From CAZQEZ01 sp964592475 (GTDB taxonomy: Bacteria > Bacteroidota > Bacteroidia > Cytophagales > Cyclobacteriaceae): a stretch of DNA of 64,000 nt. A model generated the notes under the pieces. It was not told the DNA's origin. It did no database searches and saw only the letters and a program-made list of their open reading frames with translations. The translations under genes were made by a program, and so were the position numbers. Each line of letters begins with the position of its first letter. Within the stretch, counting starts at the first letter, position 1. The stretch lies in the NCBI GenBank assembly GCA_964592475.1, contig CAZQEZ010000002.1:13110-77109 (forward strand). Direction: 5' to 3'. This document shows positions 7,798 through 16,616 of the stretch, one piece after another.

Positions 7798-9201
7798 TTA
7801 CTCTGAGGCGTTTATTTTGGCTACTTCTAACGCGTGAGTCGTAACATAATATTTGGTAAGCATGTTAGGAACTTCCCATTCAGGCAATTTACCGCTATTC
7901 AAGAATTGCAAGTATTTTTCAGCAACTTGCCCGAAATGAGCCTCATGACCTAATCTGTATTTTTTAGGAATGTTTATTTTTAGCCTATTTTTCTCTTCAG
8001 TTATGGTCACACCATCATAATTTTCCGTTATTCGGGCCAGGTTAGCTTCTACATTTTGTTTTAGTTCATCCAGCGTCACATTATTTGGCTCTAAATATAA
8101 TTCAGGAGTATAGTTCTGCTCCTCTCCTTGCCTTATTACTAAATTTGCTTTACTTCCTCGCATCATTGAAAAATGAGTATCTCCGGCACCTTCCGGCGCT
8201 TCATAATTCCAAATAACGGATACTTTAGCATAAGTATCTTTTAGTCTATAAGTTATTTCACCGTTGGCATACACGTTTAACAAACTATCGTCAACAATAT
8301 CTTTAAGCAAAAATTCAGGATAACTCTCCATTTTGGTAACTTTGTTGAACTGGTTAAAAGTAAGTTCGGTTGCCCATCTTTTTGCATTCATTATTTCTAC
8401 ATCTTCTTCATAATTTAATACCTGCTCAGGATAGCACTCCCACTGTATTAAATCTACCAGATGAGTAGTAACATCAACAATCCCTTCTCCCTGTTGACTA
8501 ACATCAAAAAACCAAACTGGCCTGACCAGCGGCTTTCCTGATACAACCTTACTAAAATGATGCACACTTTCTTTGGTAATAGCAGGCTCTTCAGGCGTAC
8601 CCATTAATAAATTTCCAAAAATTTCATCTATCTGAGAAAACTCCTTTTGTAAAATAGTTGTAATTTCATATCGCTCCGTCATTATATCATAAAGCAATAA
8701 ATCATTTGCTTCTGCTGCTTCAAATGCGGATTTAAGCAGTTTAAAATCAGCTACATCTATCGCCATCGGCTTATCGGCCAATACATTTATACCTGCATCT
8801 ATTGCTGCCTTAATATATTCTGTTTTTAATTGATTATTTCCGGCAGTTACCATTACATTACCCGGTTTTTCCGATATCATTTTATCTAAAAAATCTGGGG
8901 CGCGATAAATTTCTGTGACCCAGGCTGTAGGGTTATCCTCACGAGTGTTGAATTGCTTAATCCTACTTAAAAAATCGTCTGTTTCAGCACTTTCAGGAGC
9001 ATAAAGATATACTGTGGTATCAACAGAAGGATACATATTTTTCAACACCAGGCCGGCATGGAAATGCCCGGGAGCTAATATCATGAATTGAAATGGTGCT
9101 TCATTCATTTTCTTGTTTTCTTTTTTTTCATTTTGTGTCGATTGACACGAAATTAGCAAAACGATAGCTAAACTTATTAAAAAAAATAGTGTACTTCTCA
9201 T
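7798..9201 (-). CDS. exported Gfo/Idh/MocA-like oxidoreductase (lipoprotein)
   Basis: The product has 467 residues. A lipoprotein signal (lipobox LISC, Cys near residue 19) predicts a membrane-anchored periplasmic or surface protein. The body has the two-part architecture of Gfo/Idh/MocA enzymes: an N-terminal Rossmann-type domain, including ADKPMA near residue 142 (the usual E-K-P region), and a C-terminal alpha/beta domain. The dinucleotide loop reads APGHFHAG rather than GxGxxG, so NAD(P) binding is uncertain. A sugar isomerase-like gene lies 61 bp upstream on the same strand, suggesting shared carbohydrate metabolism. The substrate is unknown. Confidence 0.8.
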   Translation of the reverse strand: MRSTLFFLISLAIVLLISCQSTQNEKKENKKMNEAPFQFMILAPGHFHAGLVLKNMYPSVDTTVYLYAPESAETDDFLSRIKQFNTREDNPTAWVTEIYRAPDFLDKMISEKPGNVMVTAGNNQLKTEYIKAAIDAGINVLADKPMAIDVADFKLLKSAFEAAEANDLLLYDIMTERYEITTILQKEFSQIDEIFGNLLMGTPEEPAITKESVHHFSKVVSGKPLVRPVWFFDVSQQGEGIVDVTTHLVDLIQWECYPEQVLNYEEDVEIMNAKRWATELTFNQFNKVTKMESYPEFLLKDIVDDSLLNVYANGEITYRLKDTYAKVSVIWNYEAPEGAGDTHFSMMRGSKANLVIRQGEEQNYTPELYLEPNNVTLDELKQNVEANLARITENYDGVTITEEKNRLKINIPKKYRLGHEAHFGQVAEKYLQFLNSGKLPEWEVPNMLTKYYVTTHALEVAKINASE

Positions 9202-9229
9202 GTTTTACAAATTAGGTTTAATTATGAAA

Positions 9230-9237
9230 CAAATATA
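9230..9237 (-). promoter_or_regulatory. candidate -7 element before the Gfo/Idh/MocA-like gene
   Basis: On the minus strand TATATTTG fits TAnnTTTG and lies 29 bp before the start codon. No convincing -33 element is found at normal spacing, so this is a weak call. Confidence 0.4.
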
Positions 9238-9262
9238 ATTAAGCAGCTTAGAAAGCTATTGA

Positions 9263-10105
9263 TCAAGTCATCATACGCGTTACACCTTTCAGGTAGCCGA
9301 CTGATTCGGCCGATCCAACCATGGGTGATCGCGCATCTTTTTCATATTCTAATGATACCACACCGGCATAGTTAATTTTAACCAATGCTTTTAAAAAGGC
9401 AGGAATATCAATTACCCCTCGGCCAATTTCTACAGTTTCACCTTCAGGCTCAGCAGCGGAAACATCTTTTATATGAACATCGTGAAGCCTGTCGGCATAT
9501 TTTTTTGCATCGCTGGCAGGATCAAGTCCAATTCTTTTGGTATGACCAATGTCCATGCAAATGCCAATGCGTTGGTCAAAATCCTTCACCTTTTCATAAA
9601 TAGATTCAGGACTTGGATAAAGATCATCTCCGGGGCCATGATTATGAATGGCTACTTTTATATCATGATCTTTTACTTTTTGATCAACCAGTGGAAGTAA
9701 TTCATGCTGAGGCACGCCAATAATCACTTTTAAATTAGCCGCTTTGGCATAATCAAAAGCCTGGTGGATCTGGTCTTCATTTTTCATGTAAATTACTCCT
9801 GCTCCGTAAAGGTTTAAACCGGCATCACGCACTTTCTTAGCAGTAGCTTTTAGTTCTGATGCAGAGGCAGCTAATGGCATGTGCATACTCTTCAATGCAA
9901 TATGAGTTAGCCCCAGCGTCTTTACCATTTCTATTGTCTCTTCCAGGCTAAATTTACGGAAGCTGTAAGACGCCAATCCCAGGGGCATTTCAAGCTTTTG
10001 AGGTGCCGCCTGAGATTTTGAAGATTGGAGCACTGAACTGCAGAAAACAGAAGCAGCAGCCAACCCACCGCTGGTTTTAATAAATTTATTTCTATTCATT
10101 TTCAT
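9263..10105 (-). CDS. exported sugar phosphate isomerase/epimerase-like TIM-barrel protein
   Basis: The 280 residues resemble the xylose isomerase-like TIM-barrel family. An exported leader (RNKFIKTSGGLAAASVF) is followed by the barrel, starting LGLASYSFRKFSLEET. Metal-binding-type positions are visible as HNHGPGDD, CMDIGHTKR, DVHIKD and a final SLEYE. The leader resembles a Tat signal but has Arg-Asn where Tat signals have Arg-Arg, so Tat export is doubtful. I chose the ATG at 10105 because the open frame upstream runs into proS; the ATG at 10099 is the alternative. It follows proS by 22 bp and precedes the lipoprotein oxidoreductase. Confidence 0.82.
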   Translation of the reverse strand: MKMNRNKFIKTSGGLAAASVFCSSVLQSSKSQAAPQKLEMPLGLASYSFRKFSLEETIEMVKTLGLTHIALKSMHMPLAASASELKATAKKVRDAGLNLYGAGVIYMKNEDQIHQAFDYAKAANLKVIIGVPQHELLPLVDQKVKDHDIKVAIHNHGPGDDLYPSPESIYEKVKDFDQRIGICMDIGHTKRIGLDPASDAKKYADRLHDVHIKDVSAAEPEGETVEIGRGVIDIPAFLKALVKINYAGVVSLEYEKDARSPMVGSAESVGYLKGVTRMMT

Positions 10106-10127
10106 AAAAATTTGGGTTGATTTTATA

Positions 10128-11600
10128 TCAATAAGCTTTGGCAAATACCACTTTACCCTCAGAAGCTTTACCGGTAACCATGCATTTGCCTGGCCCACTC
10201 GTTTGTACTAAAGGAATTAAACGGATGGTAGCTTTAGTTTCATTCTTAATTTTTTCCTCGGTTTGGGCTGTTCCATCCCAGTGCGCGTAAATAAATCCAC
10301 CTTTTTCTTCCAATACCTTCTTAAATTCCTCATATGAATCCACCTCATGAGTATTGGCTTCTCGAAATTTTAAAGCCTTTTGATAAATATTAGACTGAAT
10401 ATCTTCTAAATGATCCCTTACTTTATTTTCTAAACCGGTGGTAGAAACTACTTCTTTTTCTTTAGTATCACGCCTGGCCAATTCTACAGTACCATTCTCA
10501 AGATCACGTGGTCCAATGGCAATCCTCAAGGGTATACCTTTTTGCTCATACTCTGCAAATTTCCAACCGGGCTTATGAGTATCCCGGTCATCAATTTTCA
10601 CTGAAATATTCATAGCATTGAGGCCATTTTTAAGATGAGTAGCTTTTTCAACAATGGCTTTAAACTGCTCATCACTTTTATAAATAGGAACAATTACTAC
10701 CTGAATTGGAGCTAATTTTGGTGGTAAAATCAAACCTTCGTCATCTGAGTGTGCCATAACCAACGCGCCCATTAATCTGGTGCTTACTCCCCATGAGGTA
10801 CCCCATACCATTTCTAATTTACCGCTTTTGTCGGTAAATTTTACGTCAAATGCCTTAGCAAAATTTTGGCCTAAAAAGTGAGAGGTTCCGGCTTGTAAGG
10901 CTTTTCCATCTTGCATCAATGCTTCGATGCAATAGGTGTCTACTGCTCCGGCAAATCTTTCCGAAGCCGATTTTACACCTTTCAAAACTGGAACCGCCAT
11001 GTAATTTTCGGCAAAATCTGCATAAACGTTCATCATCTGAATCGTTTCGTCAACTGCTTCTTGTTTAGTTGCATGAGCCGTATGACCTTCCTGCCAGAGA
11101 AACTCTGCCGTGCGTAAAAACAAACGAGTTCTCATTTCCCATCGTACCACATTTGCCCATTGATTTACTAATATGGGTAGGTCTCGGTAGGATTGCACCC
11201 AATTTCTGTAAGTATTCCATATTACTGTTTCAGAAGTAGGCCTGATAATTAACTCTTCTTCCAATTTTGCTTCCGAATCTACTTCTATACCACCATCCTC
11301 TGCATTTTTTAGCCGGTAATGAGTTACAACAGCACACTCCTTGGCAAATCCTTCTACATGAGCAGCTTCTTTGGCAAAATAGGATTTAGGTATAAATAGC
11401 GGAAAATAGGCATTGGTATGTCCCGTATCTTTAAACATTTTGTCTAAGGCAGATTGCATTTTCTCCCAAATGGTAAAACCATATGGCTTAATAATCATGC
11501 ATCCCCTTACTTCAGAATTTTCTGCTAAGTCTGCTTTTTTTACCAATTCATTGTACCACGCAGAATAATCTTCGCTTCTTTTGGTAATTCCTTTACTCAT
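10128..11600 (-). CDS. proS: prolyl-tRNA synthetase, type 3 (archaeal/eukaryotic-like)
   Basis: Class II synthetase charging tRNA-Pro. The 490 residues match the short type 3 form, which lacks the bacterial editing insertion. Class II motifs are visible: RPTSETVIWNTYRNWVQSYRDLP and VRWEMRTRLFLRTAEFLWQEGHTAH, with a later GTSWGVSTRLMGALVMAHSD. The anticodon-binding domain follows, and the chain ends in Lys-Ala-Tyr, the conserved C-terminal tyrosine of this type. This form is usual in Bacteroidota. A candidate promoter lies about 60 bp upstream. Confidence 0.97.
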   Translation of the reverse strand: MSKGITKRSEDYSAWYNELVKKADLAENSEVRGCMIIKPYGFTIWEKMQSALDKMFKDTGHTNAYFPLFIPKSYFAKEAAHVEGFAKECAVVTHYRLKNAEDGGIEVDSEAKLEEELIIRPTSETVIWNTYRNWVQSYRDLPILVNQWANVVRWEMRTRLFLRTAEFLWQEGHTAHATKQEAVDETIQMMNVYADFAENYMAVPVLKGVKSASERFAGAVDTYCIEALMQDGKALQAGTSHFLGQNFAKAFDVKFTDKSGKLEMVWGTSWGVSTRLMGALVMAHSDDEGLILPPKLAPIQVVIVPIYKSDEQFKAIVEKATHLKNGLNAMNISVKIDDRDTHKPGWKFAEYEQKGIPLRIAIGPRDLENGTVELARRDTKEKEVVSTTGLENKVRDHLEDIQSNIYQKALKFREANTHEVDSYEEFKKVLEEKGGFIYAHWDGTAQTEEKIKNETKATIRLIPLVQTSGPGKCMVTGKASEGKVVFAKAY

Positions 11601-11658
11601 TTTATTGGGTTTTGGTATGGATTTTGCTATTTTTCAAGTATATTTGATAAATATTCGA

Positions 11659-11694
11659 CAAAGATAAGATTTTTGTTTACATTTATAATCCAAA
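11659..11694 (-). promoter_or_regulatory. candidate promoter of proS
   Basis: On the minus strand TATCTTTG (11666-11659) fits the -7 consensus, and TTTG (11694-11691) lies 24 bp further upstream as a possible -33 element. The spacing is slightly long. Confidence 0.5.
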
Positions 11695-11774
11695 TGCTTA
11701 TATTGTCGTATACTTTACAAGTAATAGGTTAGTTATATTTATTTGAAAAATAATATAAAAAAGAAAGGAAAATT

Positions 11775-13336
11775 ATGAAAGCGCTCGTCCCTAAACTTTT
11801 TACAATACCCATAGCGGCTTTATTGTTGTGGTCTTGCAATCAATCACAATACGCCCAAACCGGCGAATACGATGACATGTATTTTAATGCAACAGACCGT
11901 AAAACAGTTAAATATACAAGAGCAGAAAGAAGGCCTGCAAATAATCAAAACCCTCAACCTCAGAGTCAATCTGAATTCACCCCTTATGAAGATAATACTT
12001 CGGCTAGAACAGTGAATCCTGAATATGTAGCTCAATACAGAAATAATAATCAGATAAATGATGAAAATGTAGTGGGTAATGATACAGAATATTATAATGA
12101 CGATTACCAATCAGATCAAAATAGAGATGTAGTAGTTAATAATTACTATGGAAATAATGCTGGTTTTAGTAATCAATATAATCCTTACTTTGATGATCCA
12201 TGGTGGAGATGGAACAGGTTTAACAGATGGGGTGTATGGGGTTACGACCCGTTTATGGATCCATGGGGACCAGGTTTAAACGTTGGCATGAATAACTGGG
12301 GATGGAATGCAGGTTGGAATGTTTCAATTGGCTGGGGCATGAATAACTGGGGATGGAATCGATGGGGTTATGATCCCTGGGGACCAGGCTGGGGCATGAA
12401 CAGATGGGGAATGAACCGATGGGGTTGGAACTCTTGGGGTATGAACTCCTGGGGTTGGAATCAAGGTTACTGGAATGGTTATTATAATGGCTTTTATAAT
12501 GGACAATATACCAGTGTAATAACTGAAAGCGGCTTAAACCGAAGAACTGTAAGAAGAGGAAGAGTTAACTCAAGAAGTTCATCCGTCGTTTCAAATAATA
12601 GAGTTCGTACAAGAACATCTGCGGTAGATAGAAGTAGAAATGCTACTACTAATGGTAGAAGTACAAGAGTAGGAAGGGATTATTCCAGAACTCAAAATGA
12701 TTATTTTAATCGTTCTAGATCAAGAAGTTCATCTGAAGGTGTTTCTAGTAGCAGAAGCAGAAGCAAAAGTTCCGAAGTAGGTAGATCAAATGCCAGAACT
12801 AATAGCAGCAGGGTATCTCCTAATGGAAACAGAAGCAGAAGCACAAGCCCTAATTATGGAAGATCAAGGTCTTCGTCTAGTTCTGAAGGCACAAGAAGTA
12901 GCATCTATAATAACAGAAGCAGAAGCAATAGTAGCGCTAACTCTAATAGGAGCTATTCGCCAAGAAGAAGTCAAAGTAGTAGCAGCTATGGTAATTCTAG
13001 TGGATCTCGATCATCAGGAAGCTACAATAGTGGTAGAAGTGGCTCAAGAAGCAGTGGAAGCTATTCAAGTGGTAGAAGTGGNNNNNNNNNNNNNNNNNNN
13101 NNNNNNNNNNNNNNNNNNNNNNNNNNNNNNNNNNNNNNNNNNNNNNNNNNNNNNNNNNNNNNNNNNNNNNNNNNNNNNNNNATAGTGGTAGAAGTGGCTC
13201 AAGAAGCAGTGGAAGCTATTCAAGTGGTAGAAGTGGTTCTAGAAGCAGCGGTAGCTACTCTAGTGGTAGAAGTAGTGGTTCTAGAAGTAGTGGTAGCCGA
13301 AGTAGCGGATCTAGTTCAAGTGGACGCAGAAGATAA
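11775..13336 (+). CDS. repeat-rich lipoprotein (Trp/Gly/Asn then Ser/Arg/Gly repeats), interrupted by an assembly gap
   Basis: The start has a good ribosome-binding site (GAAAGGAAAATT before ATG). A lipobox (LWSC, Cys near residue 21) marks a lipoprotein. Residues about 140-245 are rich in Trp, Gly, Asn and Met (repeats such as NRWGMNRWGWNSWG); the C-terminal half is a basic Ser/Arg/Gly low-complexity tail with 13-residue (39-bp) repeats. A run of 100 N (13082-13181) breaks the frame. Reading backwards from TAA at 13334-13336 the same Ser/Gly/Arg repeat resumes, so that is taken as the true stop; the uninterrupted frame ending near 13346 is an artefact. The function is unknown, perhaps a surface or adhesive protein. 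A FadL-like gene follows. Confidence 0.8.
12970..13300 (+). repeat. 39-bp tandem repeats encoding Ser/Gly/Arg units, with N gap
   Basis: Units of 13 residues (SGRSGSRSSGSYS phase) repeat in tandem on both sides of the gap. The 55 nt before the N run (13027-13081) are identical to the 55 nt after it (13182-13236). Confidence 0.9.
13082..13181. other. assembly gap of 100 N
   Basis: Exactly 100 N in a row, the conventional scaffold gap of unknown length, placed inside the repeat region of the lipoprotein gene. Confidence 0.99.
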
Positions 13337-13348
13337 TACAAATTAATA

Positions 13349-13383
13349 AATCAGGGTGTTAGCCACACACCCTGATTCTTTTC
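13349..13383 (+). terminator. rho-independent terminator after the repeat-rich lipoprotein gene
   Basis: AATCAGGGTGT (13349-13359) pairs with ACACCCTGATT (13367-13377), an 11-bp stem with a 7-nt loop, followed by CTTTTC. It separates the lipoprotein gene from the outer-membrane protein gene 34 bp further on. Confidence 0.8.
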
Positions 13384-13417
13384 AAATCTTTTCTATTTTA
13401 CTTTAAGCAACAACATC

Positions 13418-14980
13418 ATGAAAACTTTGAAAACGCTTATATTAATAAGCATGGCAAGTTTATGTCTAAATCTAGACACGAGCGCTCAATATATTCCAGG
13501 GGCATTTTCATTCACTGACTTATCATCCCTATTTAGCAATACGCATGTGGGAGGTTCAGCAAGAATAAGGGCTATGGGTGGAGCCCAATATTCACTTGGT
13601 GGAGATATAAGTTTGGCTTCGTCAAATCCTGCCGGACTAGGCTTTTATCGAAAGTCGGAATTTAGTATTAGTCCATCATACAACATATTTGATATACAAA
13701 GCAACTATTTTGGCAATATAAATAGAGAAAGTGATACAAGAATTAATTTTGCTAACGTGGGCATTGTATTTAATAACTCTAAAGATGATATTGTTCCTGG
13801 TGCATGGCGAGGCGGATCATTTGCGATCAGTATAAATAAAGTGAATGATTTTAATGCCAATTTTTTCTTCCAGGCCAGTGGGGTTAATTCATCAATAACT
13901 GATTATTTTGCAGAAAATGCTTTTGGCATTGAAGAGGAAAATATGCTAAACCAAATTGATATACCAGCATTAGCCTATGATTCTTATATCATCAACCCTA
14001 CTTATTATTTTCAAAATGATGGATCTAGCGATAAATATATTACAATTTTAAAACCCGAACAACTTGCCTCTCAAACAGAATTTATTGAATCAAGGGGAGG
14101 GCAATACGAATGGAACTTTGCCTATGGGGGAAATTTTGCTGATAAAATTTATATAGGTGCAGGCTTTGGAGTAACTAATATTAGATATGAAGTTAATAAA
14201 TCGTTTACTGAAATTGTAGAACCAACCTCAACTACTACTCCGGGATTGGATTTGACGCTCACTGAATCATTAAGAATTAACGGCATAGGAATTAATGGGA
14301 AAATTGGTATTATTGCAAAGCCGTTACCTTTTCTTAATATTGGAGCTTCATTCACTTCACCTTCCATCATAAACGCTGATTTAGAAGAAACTCCAGGTCT
14401 CAGAGCTGATGTATTTGATATTAATAACCAAAATTATCAGCTGTATTTTCCTACTACAGATACAACTATTAATGTTGAACCTTATAATAGATCCGGAGAC
14501 ATTTTCCTTTCAGAATTCAGGGTAAGAACTCCTTATAAATTAGGGTTAGGAACTTCTGTTTTCCTTGGAAAATTTGGATTTATATCAGCCGACGTTGAAT
14601 ATGTAAATTTTGCCAGCCAGAAAATAACAAGCCAGGATATAACTATTGAAGAAGAAAATACTATTAATAGGTCTATTTATGAGTCACACACAAATGTTTT
14701 CAATATCAGACTCGGTGGTGAATTTAGATATAACATATTTAGGTTACGTGGAGGTTTTGCTCATAATCCCAATCCTTTTCAAGAAGGGGTTAATAGAAGT
14801 CAAACCAGTATCTCATTTGGTGCTGGTATTAGAAAACAAAAATTTTACGTAGACCTTGCTTATGTAGCCCGTTCCTTTGATTCAACTTATGAACCGTATC
14901 CGTTAGGTGACGATACTCCTATTGCAACATTCAATAATAATTTTGATAGCGCAATACTATCGGCAGGTTTTTTCTTCTAA
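13418..14980 (+). CDS. outer-membrane transport protein, OmpP1/FadL/TodX type
   Basis: The 520-residue product starts with a signal peptide (about 1-23, ending TSAQ). The conserved N-terminal part includes GGSARIRAMGGAQYSLGGD, then SSNPAGLGFYR, typical of FadL-like barrels that admit hydrophobic compounds across the outer membrane. The rest alternates amphipathic strands and ends in an aromatic C-terminus (SAGFFF), as expected for a beta-barrel. The substrate cannot be deduced. It follows the repeat-rich lipoprotein gene behind a terminator and is convergent with aroK. Confidence 0.85.
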   Translation: MKTLKTLILISMASLCLNLDTSAQYIPGAFSFTDLSSLFSNTHVGGSARIRAMGGAQYSLGGDISLASSNPAGLGFYRKSEFSISPSYNIFDIQSNYFGNINRESDTRINFANVGIVFNNSKDDIVPGAWRGGSFAISINKVNDFNANFFFQASGVNSSITDYFAENAFGIEEENMLNQIDIPALAYDSYIINPTYYFQNDGSSDKYITILKPEQLASQTEFIESRGGQYEWNFAYGGNFADKIYIGAGFGVTNIRYEVNKSFTEIVEPTSTTTPGLDLTLTESLRINGIGINGKIGIIAKPLPFLNIGASFTSPSIINADLEETPGLRADVFDINNQNYQLYFPTTDTTINVEPYNRSGDIFLSEFRVRTPYKLGLGTSVFLGKFGFISADVEYVNFASQKITSQDITIEEENTINRSIYESHTNVFNIRLGGEFRYNIFRLRGGFAHNPNPFQEGVNRSQTSISFGAGIRKQKFYVDLAYVARSFDSTYEPYPLGDDTPIATFNNNFDSAILSAGFFF

Positions 14981-15009
14981 ACTGAAATGTAGCAGCAAAT
15001 CTTGTGGAT

Positions 15010-15037
15010 AAGTGGAAGTAAACTCTTCCACTTTTTT
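15010..15037. terminator. bidirectional terminator between the FadL-like gene and aroK
   Basis: AAGTGGAAG (15010-15018) and CTTCCACTT (15025-15033) form a 9-bp stem with a 6-nt loop, followed by TTTT. The T-tract runs into the aroK stop codon (15036-15038), so the hairpin can serve both convergent genes. Confidence 0.8.
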
Positions 15038-15554
15038 ACTTCCTATATTTAATCAATACCTTTAGAAAATCTTCCAATACCAAATCATTTTTACTCAATA
15101 CTATTATGGCTTGCTCATAATATTGCTTTCTTTGTTGAAGCTTCATGGCCAGTTCCTCTTGCAACGTATCCTTTTTCCCCTTAAGCAATGGCCGCTTATC
15201 AAAGCCTTTATTCAGCAATCGCTGAGCAATATTATCTGGTGACCGATTAATAAAAATGCTTATTCCATTTCTATTAATAAATGACATATTATTATGAAAG
15301 CAGGGAGCTCCACCTCCTGCAGAAAATATGAACGAATCGTTTTGCTGTGAGCATAGTCTAAGTAAATCAGCCTCTTTTTGTCTGAACCATTCCTCACCAT
15401 GATACATAAAAATATCATTTATGGATAGTCCAGTATCTTTAACTATTTCGGCATCCAGATCAATAAGTGGTAATTGATAATGCGTGGCCAATTGACTGGC
15501 CCAGTAGGACTTGCCACAGCCTGGCAATCCAATGAGATATACTTTCATAGTCAA
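15036..15554 (-). CDS. aroK: shikimate kinase
   Basis: Phosphorylates shikimate to shikimate 3-phosphate in aromatic amino acid synthesis, in the cytoplasm. The 172 residues match the family. A P-loop GLPGCGKS occurs near residue 9, a LIDLDAEI segment (shikimate/Mg site) near 31, an Arg in RQKEADLLR near 60 and GGGAP near 81. The start may be the first ATG or Met3. It lies 6 bp after the permease gene on the same strand, probably in one transcript despite unrelated function. Confidence 0.94.
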   Translation of the reverse strand: MTMKVYLIGLPGCGKSYWASQLATHYQLPLIDLDAEIVKDTGLSINDIFMYHGEEWFRQKEADLLRLCSQQNDSFIFSAGGGAPCFHNNMSFINRNGISIFINRSPDNIAQRLLNKGFDKRPLLKGKKDTLQEELAMKLQQRKQYYEQAIIVLSKNDLVLEDFLKVLIKYRK

Positions 15555-15560
15555 AAAAAT

Positions 15561-16616
15561 TTAATCAAGCCTCACACGTGGATCTAAAGCAGCATAAATC
15601 ACATCCACTATTATATTGATAAATACAAAGACAACTGCAATAAAAATGGTTACACCCATGATTACTGGAAAATCTAAACTTTGTACAGCTTTGATGGTAA
15701 CAAATCCCAACCCTTTCCAATCAAAAATATATTCGACAAAAAATGATCCCGCTAATAAGGAAGCAAGCCATCCTGATACGGCCGTTATCACCGGATTCAA
15801 AGCATTTTTTAAGGCATGTTTCCATACCACTTTCACATATCTTATTCCTTTGCTTCGGGCAGTGCGTATAAAATCCTGCGACAGTACATCAAGCATAGAA
15901 CTTCGGGTAAGCTGCACTATTATAGCTAACGGCCTGATACCCAAAGTAATAGCTGGCAATATCAGGTTCTTAAGTTGTAAACGCTCACCATAGATTGGGT
16001 CATTGACCCAAAGCTGCCCCGTGAGGTTTAACCCTGTGTATTCGCTCAAGTAATAGCCAAAAACCATAGCTATAATGATACCAGCAACAAATGTAGGCAT
16101 GCTAATTCCAAACACAGAAAATGATACCAAAAAGTGATCCCAAAAAGTATTTTGCTTAAGTGCTGCAACTATCCCAACCACTATGCCTACCAAAGTAGCA
16201 AAAAGCATGGCGGTAAATCCCAACCAAAAAGTGCTTTCAATATTTTCAGCAATTATTTCCCCTACTTTTTTATTGGTTTGAAAAGACCTGCGCAAGTAAG
16301 GCATTTTCACCACGAAAGCATCATCACTAAATGAGAGTAGGCGAATATATTCATATTTCTTCTGATTATCTTGAGTATCTTCGTAAATTCCGACAGGAGA
16401 TAAATCTTTAACATAATTGTAAAATTGCGCTGGCAATGGCAAATCTAATCCCAATTCCTTTGAAATAGCTTCTCTTGTAGCCACATCCGATCGCTGACCA
16501 GCCATCATAGCCACAGGATCTCCGGGAAGCGCGTGAAAAAGGAAAAACACTACCAAGACTACCCCCATAATAACAAGAAAGCCGTAAAACAACCTTTTGA
16601 ATATAAATCTAATCAC
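15561..16616 (-). CDS. ABC transporter permease, DppB/OppB type
   Basis: Inner-membrane permease of the peptide/nickel ABC family, 351 residues. An N-terminal TM (about 8-28) with HALPGDPV after it is followed by a periplasmic loop and five further TM segments. The EAA loop is seen as FIRTARSKGIRYVKVVWKHA. The chain ends in ALDPRVRLD, a typical end for DppB. No partner permease, ATPase or binding protein is encoded nearby. The GTG start overlaps the upstream stop by 4 bp (GTGA), indicating translational coupling. Confidence 0.93.
   Translation of the reverse strand: MIRFIFKRLFYGFLVIMGVVLVVFFLFHALPGDPVAMMAGQRSDVATREAISKELGLDLPLPAQFYNYVKDLSPVGIYEDTQDNQKKYEYIRLLSFSDDAFVVKMPYLRRSFQTNKKVGEIIAENIESTFWLGFTAMLFATLVGIVVGIVAALKQNTFWDHFLVSFSVFGISMPTFVAGIIIAMVFGYYLSEYTGLNLTGQLWVNDPIYGERLQLKNLILPAITLGIRPLAIIVQLTRSSMLDVLSQDFIRTARSKGIRYVKVVWKHALKNALNPVITAVSGWLASLLAGSFFVEYIFDWKGLGFVTIKAVQSLDFPVIMGVTIFIAVVFVFINIIVDVIYAALDPRVRLD

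Noticed and set aside
10106..10198. Extended N-terminus of the sugar isomerase-like gene
   Set aside because: The extension lies inside the proS coding end and precedes a clear export leader; the ATG at 10105 is more plausible.
12700..13336. Tandem repeats that could be mistaken for a CRISPR array
   Set aside because: The units are in-frame Ser/Arg/Gly codons in a protein gene, without unique spacers or cas genes.
13182..13346. A Val/Ala/Glu-rich continuation of the repeat-rich lipoprotein after the gap
   Set aside because: It results from reading the repeat in the wrong frame across 100 N. The Ser/Gly/Arg frame ending at 13336 continues the repeat seen before the gap.
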